This document shows positions 1 to 4,455 of a stretch of DNA of 7,330 nucleotides, piece after piece. The notes beneath the pieces are model-generated. The model saw only the letters and a list, made by a program, of their open reading frames with translations. It had not been told where the DNA came from and did no database searches. Origin of the DNA: a bacterium (GTDB lineage Bacteria; Oederibacteriota; JAJYGY01); NCBI GenBank assembly GCA_021790555.1, contig JAJYGY010000018.1, positions 1 through 7,330 of the forward strand, in the 5' to 3' direction. The position numbers and the translations under genes are program-made. Position 1 is the first letter of the stretch; every line of letters begins with the position of its first letter.

Positions 1-1367
1 TCCGCTCCCGCATCCTGGACCTGCTGAGGGCCCAGATGGCCGAGGGCTACGGCCTGCACCTGTTCGAGCCGGAATACTTCGACCCGGCCGCCCGGGCCGA
101 GCGCGAAACGGCCCTGCGCTCGCCCACCCTCATCCCCGGCGCCGGCAGGACGAAGTTCCTGCACGGCATCGAGGACGTGTGCAGCGACGACGCCCTGTGG
201 CTGGTGCCCAGCGTGTGCGAGTACGTCAAGGAGACCGGGGACGAGGCCTTCTTCGACCTGAAGGTGCCCTACGCCGACGGCGGCGAGGGAAGCGTGTACG
301 AGCACCTGGCCAGGGCCCTGGACTTCAGCAGCGCCCAGGTGGGGCCCACCGGCATCTGCAAGGGCCTGCGGGCCGACTGGAACGACTGCCTGAACCTGGG
401 CGGCGGGGAGAGCGCCATGACCAGCTTCCTGCACTACTGGGCGCTGACGGTCTTCACCGAGGCCTGCCGCCACCTGGGCAGGGAGGCGGACGCGGCGCGC
501 TTCGAGCGCGAGGCCGAAAGGGTGCGCAAGGCCTGCGAGGACAACCTGTGGGACGGCGACTGGTACCTGCGCGGCTTCACCGCACGGGGCGAGAAGATCG
601 GCACCCACGCGGACGCCGAGGGAAGGGTGCACCTGGAGAGCAACAGCCTGGCCGTGCTTTCGGGCTGCGCCCGGGGGGAGCGCGCCGAAAAGGCGCTGAA
701 GGCCATCGACGAGCACCTCTACAGCCCCTGGGGAATCCACCTGGTGTCGCCGGCCTACGGCAGGCCCAACGACGCCATCGGCTTCGTCACCCGGGTCTAC
801 AAGGGGGTGAAGGAGAACGGGGCCATCTTCAGCCACCCCAACCCCTGGGCCATCATCGCCGCGGCCCGGCTGGGCCACGGCGACCTGGCCATGAAGTTCT
901 ACGACAGCCTCAACCCCTACAACCAGAACGACAGGATAGAGACGCGCCAGGCCGAGCCCTACAGCTACGTGCAGTTCGTGTACGGCAAGGACCACCCCCT
1001 GCACGGCCAGGCCCGGCATCCCTGGCTGACCGGCACGGCGGGCTGGGCCTATGGAGCGGCCACGCGCTGGATCCTGGGCCTGCGCCTGGGCTTCGACAGC
1101 TTCGTGGTGGACCCCTGCGTACCCTCCGGCTGGAGGCATTTCGACATCACCCGCCAGTGGAGGGGCGCCACCTTCCGGATCCGCGTGGAGAACCCGGACG
1201 GCGTGCAGAAGGGCGTGGTGTCGGCCACGCTGGACGGCCGGCCCCTGCGGGGCCCGGTGCCCGTCCAGCCGGCCGGCACGGCCCACGACCTGGTGGTCAC
1301 CATGGGCGCCCTGGCCGAGGGCCGGGGCCTGTGGGACGCGGCCGCCGGGGAACTGGTGGGGGCCTGA
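1..1367 (+). CDS. GH94 family disaccharide phosphorylase (cellobiose or diacetylchitobiose phosphorylase-like), C-terminal part
   Basis: The frame is open from the left edge (first whole codon at position 3) through an internal ATG at 36 to TGA at 1365-1367. The gene therefore starts upstream, and about 454 residues are visible out of roughly 800 usual for the family. GH94 enzymes are normally cytoplasmic and split a beta-linked disaccharide with phosphate, giving a sugar 1-phosphate and a free sugar. Seen here: the catalytic-domain motif RADWNDCLNLGGGES (codons from 369), whose last Asp in DWND (384-386) is the likely general acid; SHPNPW, whose His (834-836) is a likely phosphate ligand; and HPWLTGTAGW with the conserved Thr-Gly near 1029-1034. 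The end, including DPCVPSGW and RGATFRIRVENP, matches the C-terminal beta-sandwich. The order of motifs makes GH94 secure. The exact substrate (cellobiose, cellodextrin, chitobiose or a related sugar) cannot be settled without the N-terminal half. Confidence 0.9.
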   Translation, partial: RSRILDLLRAQMAEGYGLHLFEPEYFDPAARAERETALRSPTLIPGAGRTKFLHGIEDVCSDDALWLVPSVCEYVKETGDEAFFDLKVPYADGGEGSVYEHLARALDFSSAQVGPTGICKGLRADWNDCLNLGGGESAMTSFLHYWALTVFTEACRHLGREADAARFEREAERVRKACEDNLWDGDWYLRGFTARGEKIGTHADAEGRVHLESNSLAVLSGCARGERAEKALKAIDEHLYSPWGIHLVSPAYGRPNDAIGFVTRVYKGVKENGAIFSHPNPWAIIAAARLGHGDLAMKFYDSLNPYNQNDRIETRQAEPYSYVQFVYGKDHPLHGQARHPWLTGTAGWAYGAATRWILGLRLGFDSFVVDPCVPSGWRHFDITRQWRGATFRIRVENPDGVQKGVVSATLDGRPLRGPVPVQPAGTAHDLVVTMGALAEGRGLWDAAAGELVGA

Positions 1368-1404
1368 GGCTTCCCGCTTTGCCTGGGCTGGACGGGCCGC
1401 CGCC

Positions 1405-1569
1405 CGGAAGGCGCTGGACGTGCTCCCCGCCGTCGCGCCCGAAGTAGCGGACTTTCCTGACGCCCGGGTAGACGGTGTAGCAGGCCACACCTGCCTCGGC
1501 GCCTTCCTTCACGAAATCGGCGAAGCTCGCCTGGCCGGCCTGCGCCCGCGGGTTGACGGCGCGCGGAGG
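1405..1569 (-). pseudogene. C-terminal remnant of a DUF1398-family gene
   Basis: Read on the minus strand, this stretch encodes AQAGQASFADFVKEGAEAGV, then CYTVYPGVRKVRYFGRDGGEHVQRLP. From memory, this matches the end of DUF1398 (YbcV-like) proteins: a Gln-Gly, an aromatic-x-x-Phe, an Ala-Gly, then Tyr-x-Val, Arg-Lys, Tyr-x-Gly-Arg-x-Gly and His-Val near the C-terminus. Those proteins are about 130 residues with two such repeats; only the second is visible. On the 5' side the similarity stops at about position 1566, just where the ATPase promoter begins. On the 3' side there is no stop after HVQRLP: the frame runs on as low-complexity Pro/Gly/Arg sequence antisense to the phosphorylase gene. 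The ATG at 1587 lies inside an operator palindrome and is probably accidental. I infer a broken, non-functional fragment. The family's function is unknown. Confidence 0.5.
1557..1566. repeat. Left copy of a 10-bp direct repeat flanking the ATPase unit
   Basis: CGGCGCGCGG occurs here and again at 2816-2825, in the same orientation. The flanking bases differ on both sides of the copies. The left copy lies just before the promoter and at the point where the DUF1398 similarity ends. The right copy lies 4 bases after the ATPase stop. It could be a target duplication or recombination scar, but a GC-only 10-mer can recur by chance in this genome. Confidence 0.4.
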
Positions 1570-1570
1570 A

Positions 1571-1599
1571 TTGACAATACTAAACATGTTTAGTAAAAA
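1571..1599 (+). promoter_or_regulatory. Sigma-70-type promoter of the DUF4143 ATPase gene
   Basis: A perfect TTGACA -35 box lies at 1571-1576. After a 17-bp spacer comes TAAAAA at 1594-1599 (or AAAAAT one base later), a 4-of-6 match to the -10 consensus. Transcription would start near 1605-1608, inside the second palindrome, giving a short leader of about 22-25 bases before the ATG at 1630. Confidence 0.7.
1578..1595 (+). promoter_or_regulatory. Operator 1: perfect 18-bp palindrome in the promoter spacer
   Basis: TACTAAACATGTTTAGTA equals its own reverse complement over all 18 bases. It fills the spacer between the -35 and -10 boxes, so a bound protein would block RNA polymerase. The AT-rich half-site TACTAAA stands out against GC-rich surroundings. 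It is paired with a second site of the same half-sites centred 23 bp downstream. Confidence 0.75.
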
Positions 1600-1619
1600 T
1601 TACTAAACGTATTTAGTAA
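1600..1619 (+). promoter_or_regulatory. Operator 2: palindrome with the same half-sites, over the start of transcription
   Basis: TTACTAAACGTATTTAGTAA has two perfect 8-base arms (TTACTAAA and TTTAGTAA) around an unpaired CGTA centre. The core TACTAAA-N4-TTTAGTA is shared with operator 1. The centres, about 1586.5 and 1609.5, are 23 bp apart, close to two helical turns, which would allow two dimers to bind side by side on nearly the same face. It covers the predicted transcription start. Confidence 0.7.
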
Positions 1620-1625
1620 AAGGAG
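1619..1625 (+). promoter_or_regulatory. Ribosome binding site of the ATPase gene
   Basis: AAAGGAG ends 4 bases before the ATG at 1630. The gap is slightly short but the match is strong, and it fixes that ATG as the start. Confidence 0.75.
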
Positions 1626-1629
1626 CTCT

Positions 1630-2811
1630 ATGGGCCTCTATCATCGTCCATCCTTCCGGATACTCGCCTCCAGGCTTCAGGAACCCCGGCGGTTCATGCA
1701 GATCGTCCAGGGCCCCAGGCAGGTGGGAAAGACCACCCTTGTGGGGCAGGCGCTTGAGGCCTGGCGGGGCCGTTTTGTCTCGGCCGCCGCCGACACGCCG
1801 GCCCCGCCGGATTCCTCCTGGATTTTGAGGCACTGGGACATGGCCCGGGAGCTGCATGACCGGACAGGCCGGGCCGTGGTGCTGGCCCTGGATGAGGTTC
1901 AAAAAGTCCATCGTTGGGCCGAGGTGGTCAAAGGCTGCTGGGACGAGGACGGCTCCCGAAAACGCGACATCCGGGTGGTCCTGCTCGGGTCTTCGGCCTT
2001 CCTGATGCAGCACGGGCTTTCGGAGAGCCTGGCCGGGCGTTTCGAGACCCTTTTTTTGGGGCACTGGGGATTCGCCGAGATGCGGGAGGCGTTCGGGCTG
2101 GCCGTGGAGGAATACGTGTACTTCGGCGGCTATCCCGCCGCCGCGGCCCTGAGGGGGGACGAAACCCGCTTCAAGGACTACATCCGGAACTCCCTGATCG
2201 AGCCGGTGCTCTCCCGCGACGTGCTGGCCAACGCGCGCATCGAAAAGCCGGCCCTGCTGAGGCGGCTCTTCGCGCTCGCCTGCGACCATGGCGGCCAGGT
2301 GCTTTCCTACAACAAGATGCTGGGCGAACTCAAGGACGCGACCAACACCACCACCCTGGCCGATTACCAGAGGTTGCTGGAATCGGCCTGGCTGCTGGCC
2401 GGCCTTTCGAAATGGTCCGGAGCCAGGGTGGCCCGCCGCGCCTCCAGTCCCAAATGGCTTCCCCTGAACACTGCCTTGATGACCGGCATGGCCCAGGAGG
2501 GCCGGGAAGAGTTCAGGAACCGGGGCGAACTGTGGGGGCGCCTGGTGGAGACGGCCTGCGGCGCGCACCTGTTCCATGAGTGCCGCAGGCTGGGCGGTGA
2601 ACTGTTCTGGTGGAGGGACGGCAACGACGAGGTGGATTTCGTGGCCAAGCTGGGGAAACGCCTGCTTTGCGTGGAGGTGAAGAGCGGGCGTCCCAGGCAG
2701 CGCCTGAGCGGCCTGGAACGCTTCCGCCGGGAGCACCCCGGGGCCGAGGCCCTGCTGGTGGGCGGCGGAGGGGAAAGGCTGGACGCGTTCCTTTCCAGGC
2801 CCCTGGCGTGA
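1630..2811 (+). CDS. AAA+ ATPase, AAA_14/DUF4143 type, with winged-helix and PD-(D/E)xK-like C-terminal parts
   Basis: A 393-residue protein, close to the family's usual length (about 380-420). The N-terminal ATPase has Walker A GPRQVGKTT (residues 28-36), Walker B VVLALDE with Asp88-Glu89, a sensor-1-like LLGSS (118-122) and the family's SLAGRFE (133-139) and GGYP (166-169) signatures. Residues about 221-262 (GGQVLSYNKMLGEL through LLAGLSKW) look like the winged-helix region typical of these proteins. The C-terminal DUF4143 part ends in DEVDFVAKLGKRLLCVEVKSG-type sequence: Asp336 and Glu349-x-Lys351 fit a PD-(D/E)xK nuclease-like core. The biological role of the family is not established; such genes are common, patchily distributed and often look mobile or defence-linked, which is my inference here. 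The gene stands alone with its own operator-controlled promoter. Base composition resembles its neighbours, so any transfer is old or from a similar genome. Confidence 0.9.
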   Translation: MGLYHRPSFRILASRLQEPRRFMQIVQGPRQVGKTTLVGQALEAWRGRFVSAAADTPAPPDSSWILRHWDMARELHDRTGRAVVLALDEVQKVHRWAEVVKGCWDEDGSRKRDIRVVLLGSSAFLMQHGLSESLAGRFETLFLGHWGFAEMREAFGLAVEEYVYFGGYPAAAALRGDETRFKDYIRNSLIEPVLSRDVLANARIEKPALLRRLFALACDHGGQVLSYNKMLGELKDATNTTTLADYQRLLESAWLLAGLSKWSGARVARRASSPKWLPLNTALMTGMAQEGREEFRNRGELWGRLVETACGAHLFHECRRLGGELFWWRDGNDEVDFVAKLGKRLLCVEVKSGRPRQRLSGLERFRREHPGAEALLVGGGGERLDAFLSRPLA

Positions 2812-2815
2812 CAAG

Positions 2816-2825
2816 CGGCGCGCGG
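2816..2825. repeat. Right copy of the 10-bp direct repeat flanking the ATPase unit
   Basis: A second exact copy of CGGCGCGCGG, starting 4 bases after the ATPase stop codon. Together with the copy at 1557-1566 it encloses 1249 bp (1567-2815) that hold the promoter, both operators and the ATPase gene. No transposase or terminal inverted repeat is seen. Confidence 0.4.
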
Positions 2826-2849
2826 GGGCCCTTCCCACCGGGACGTGAA

Positions 2850-2996
2850 ATGCGGGTGAAATTCAAAATGCGGCAGGGCTGGGGGTGGCGCCTGGGATTC
2901 TTCCTGGCCGGCATCCTCCTGCTGGCGCTCCTGGGACGGCTGGGCTGGCTGGCTCCCCTCATGGAATTCCTGCGCCACGCTCGCGGGATGCCTTGA
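2850..2996 (+). CDS. Possible small single-pass membrane protein
   Basis: A 48-residue frame begins at ATG 2850 (MRVKFKMRQGWGWRLGFF) and ends at TGA 2994-2996. The N-terminus is basic (Arg2, Lys4, Lys6, Arg8, Arg14). A hydrophobic run follows at about residues 16-34, interrupted by Arg30, so it would sit N-in across the inner membrane. Third codon positions are about 80% G or C, like the real genes here. Against it: the ribosome site is weak (GGGA at 2840-2843), a second ATG at 2868 is equally possible, and I recognise no family. It lies between the ATPase and the tRNA with no partner gene. Confidence 0.35.
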   Translation: MRVKFKMRQGWGWRLGFFLAGILLLALLGRLGWLAPLMEFLRHARGMP

Positions 2997-3015
2997 GGGC
3001 ATTCCAAATTCAAAG

Positions 3016-3044
3016 TTGAACAAAGCCCCAAAACGGGGTAATCT
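3016..3044 (+). promoter_or_regulatory. Candidate promoter of the tRNA-Arg gene
   Basis: TTGAAC (3016-3021) and TAATCT (3039-3044) are separated by exactly 17 bp. This places the start near 3051, about 19 bases before the mature tRNA. Both boxes are imperfect. A GC-rich stretch (CCCGC) follows the -10, as is common at stable-RNA promoters. Confidence 0.5.
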
Positions 3045-3069
3045 CCCGCTTCCGGCCTGAAAGGGATGT

Positions 3070-3145
3070 GCCCCGGTAGCTCAGTGGATAGAGCAGCGGT
3101 TTCCTAAACCGTTGGCCGGCAGTTCGATTCTGCCCCGGGGTACCA
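3070..3145 (+). tRNA. tRNA-Arg (anticodon CCT, reads AGG)
   Basis: A complete 76-base cloverleaf. The acceptor arm GCCCCGG (3070-3076) pairs with CCGGGGT (3135-3141), with one G-T wobble at the end pair, followed by discriminator A and an encoded CCA. The D arm contains AGCTCAGTGGATAGAGC, with the A20 typical of tRNA-Arg. The anticodon stem GCGGT/ACCGT encloses loop TTCCTAA, with anticodon CCT at 3103-3105. The T arm is GGCAG-TTCGATT-CTGCC. The genes around it use AGG fairly often, so this tRNA would be in demand. Confidence 0.96.
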
Positions 3146-3151
3146 GCTTTC

Positions 3152-3194
3152 CGGCGCGGGGGACCGGATTCCGGGTCCTCCGCGCCGTTTTTTT
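3152..3194 (+). terminator. Strong intrinsic terminator after tRNA-Arg
   Basis: A 14-bp stem (CGGCGCGGGGGACC at 3152-3165 with GGTCCTCCGCGCCG at 3174-3187, one G-T wobble), an 8-base loop and a run of seven T (3188-3194). It starts 6 bases after the tRNA CCA end. It insulates the LacI-family gene from tRNA transcription, so that gene needs its own promoter. Confidence 0.95.
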
Positions 3195-3203
3195 CGCCCG
3201 GAC

Positions 3204-3217
3204 TGAAAATAATTTCA
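3204..3217 (+). promoter_or_regulatory. Candidate LacI-family operator upstream of the repressor gene
   Basis: TGAAAATAATTTCA: arms TGAAA and TTTCA around ATAA, 14 bp, the size and arm pattern common for LacI-family operators, although the centre is not CG. It ends 14 bases before the GTG start. A 12-of-14 match occurs at 4326-4339 upstream of the AraC gene. Autoregulation is inferred. Confidence 0.4.
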
Positions 3218-3231
3218 TATGCGGGGTGGCC

Positions 3232-4239
3232 GTGAAGCCCAACATCAAGCACGTCGCCAAGGCGGCCGGGGTTTCCATCTCCATGGTTTCACGGGTCCTC
3301 ACCGGGAGGGGCTACGTCCGCGAGGACAAGAAGGAGAAGGTGCGCAAGGTCGTGCGCGAGATGGGCTACCATCCCTCGGCCCTGGCCAGGGGCCTGCGGG
3401 ACCGGCGCACCCGGACCCTGGGCCTGCTCTTCTCCTGGATCAGCCAGCCCACCATGGGCGACTACTACTACCGCGAGATCCTTTCGGCGGCCATCGAGGT
3501 GTGCGCCCGCAGGGGCTACGAACTGCTGGTGAGCAACTTCGTGGGCCGGCTGGACGACGAGGGGGGCGGCCGCTGCCTGCAGTTCCTTGGCGACACGCGG
3601 CTGGAAGGGGTGCTGATGCTCGCGCCCCGGGTGCCGCCCGCGGAGCTGCGCCGCATGGCGGCCCGGGCCTCGTCCAAGGTGGTGCTCATCAACCACCACC
3701 AGAAGGGGCTGAACTGCGTGGACACCGACCAGCGCGCGGGCATGGAGGCGGCCCTCCGGCACCTGGTTTCCAAGGGCCACCGGCGCATCGGCTTCCTGGC
3801 CGGCGAGACCGGCCTGGTCTCCAACGCGTCGGAACGCTGGCTGGCCTTCCGCGAGGGGATGCTCCGCAGGGGCCTGGCCCGGGGCGGCGAGCTGGTCTTC
3901 AAGGGGGTCTTCACCGCCGAAAGCGGGGAGCAGGGCGCGCGCGCCCTGCTGGGGCGCGACCGGCCGCCCACCGCCCTGGTGGCCTCGTCGGACCTGATGG
4001 CCGAGGGGGCCATGCGGGTCCTCGGCCGCCTGCCCCCGGGCCGCCGGCCGGACCTGGTGGGGTTCGACGACCGGCCCGAGTCCGCCCGGCCGGAACTGGC
4101 CCTGACCACGCTGCGCCAGCCCTTCTACGAACTGGGCAGGGAAGCCACCGAGGCGCTCATCGCGTTGATAGAAGGCAAGGCCGGAGAACCCCTGGAGCTG
4201 CTCCTGCCCATGCAATTGGTTGTCCGGAAAAGCGCTTGA
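3232..4239 (+). CDS. LacI-family transcriptional repressor
   Basis: The start chosen is GTG 3232, giving 335 residues that begin KPNIKHVAKAAGVS after the initiator, as LacI proteins do. A second GTG at 3226 is possible. The frame is open further up to an ATG at 3112, but that lies inside the tRNA and would read through the terminator, so it is rejected. Residues about 4-60 form the DNA-binding domain: the helix-turn-helix VAKAAGVSISMVSRVL, then the hinge helix region PSALARGLRDRRTRTLG. The rest is the sugar-binding periplasmic-type domain, ending with LVGFDD and TTLRQPFYELGREATEALI, as usual for the family. It should bind an operator as a dimer and release it, or grip it, in response to a sugar or sugar phosphate; the effector cannot be read from sequence. 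With GH94 on one side and an AraC regulator and exported protein on the other, control of oligosaccharide use is likely. Confidence 0.93.
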   Translation: MKPNIKHVAKAAGVSISMVSRVLTGRGYVREDKKEKVRKVVREMGYHPSALARGLRDRRTRTLGLLFSWISQPTMGDYYYREILSAAIEVCARRGYELLVSNFVGRLDDEGGGRCLQFLGDTRLEGVLMLAPRVPPAELRRMAARASSKVVLINHHQKGLNCVDTDQRAGMEAALRHLVSKGHRRIGFLAGETGLVSNASERWLAFREGMLRRGLARGGELVFKGVFTAESGEQGARALLGRDRPPTALVASSDLMAEGAMRVLGRLPPGRRPDLVGFDDRPESARPELALTTLRQPFYELGREATEALIALIEGKAGEPLELLLPMQLVVRKSA

Positions 4240-4311
4240 AAGGCGGGCGCCACCCCGGCCGGGAGATGTCCTGTGCCGCGCCAGCCGTTGTGATTTAAGC
4301 CACAGGAAAAA

Positions 4312-4432
4312 TTCAATGCTCGTTTTGAAAATGATTTTAAAATGGGCTTTTTCTGAAATGTGTTGGATTAAAACGCATAAAAAATAACATATAAACGGAC
4401 ACACGAAATTTCTTTCCTGGTAAAATAGGACC
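4312..4432 (+). promoter_or_regulatory. AT-rich regulatory region upstream of the AraC gene
   Basis: About 120 bases very rich in A and T, in sharp contrast with the rest of the window. It holds a 10-bp palindrome ATTTTAAAAT (4334-4343), an 8-bp palindrome GAAATTTC (4405-4412) and possible -10 boxes TAAAAT (4421-4426) and TATAAA (4390-4395). No good -35 is found at 17 bp from either: GACACA at 4398-4403 is the best for the first. An UP-element-assisted or activator-dependent promoter would fit. The bases between the LacI stop and this region (4240-4311) show no terminator with a T run. Confidence 0.5.
4326..4339 (+). promoter_or_regulatory. Second candidate LacI-family operator
   Basis: TGAAAATGATTTTA matches 12 of 14 bases of the site in front of the LacI gene (3204-3217). 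Its position upstream of the candidate AraC promoter elements would let the repressor control the AraC gene. AT-rich context raises the chance of coincidence. Confidence 0.3.
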
Positions 4433-4455
4433 GTGGTCGTCGCTCAGAGGAGAGC

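Noticed and set aside
1393..1406. Hairpin after the GH94 gene as a terminator
   Set aside because: The stem is only 5 bp and no T run follows; such stems are frequent at this GC content.
1603..2838. 411-codon open frame on the minus strand
   Set aside because: Antisense to the ATPase gene, with no recognisable domain and a start inside the ATPase operator region.
3025..3037. CCCC-AAAAC-GGGG hairpin before the tRNA as a terminator
   Set aside because: A short stem without a T run, lying within the spacer of the likely tRNA promoter.
3070..3145. tRNA-Arg as the attachment site of an integrated element
   Set aside because: No integrase and no repeat of the tRNA 3' end is visible in the window; the ATPase unit is not joined to the tRNA.
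3112..3231. N-terminal extension of the LacI gene from ATG 3112
   Set aside because: It would start in the tRNA and translate the terminator hairpin; LacI homology begins just after GTG 3232.
4230..4237. AAGCGCTT palindrome at the end of the LacI gene
   Set aside because: It has a CG centre like some LacI operators, but it is only 8 bp, lies in codons up to the stop and has poor outer symmetry (GAAAAGC against TTCAAGC).
3289..4404. 371-codon open frame on the minus strand
   Set aside because: Antisense to the LacI gene with a low-complexity sequence and no motif.
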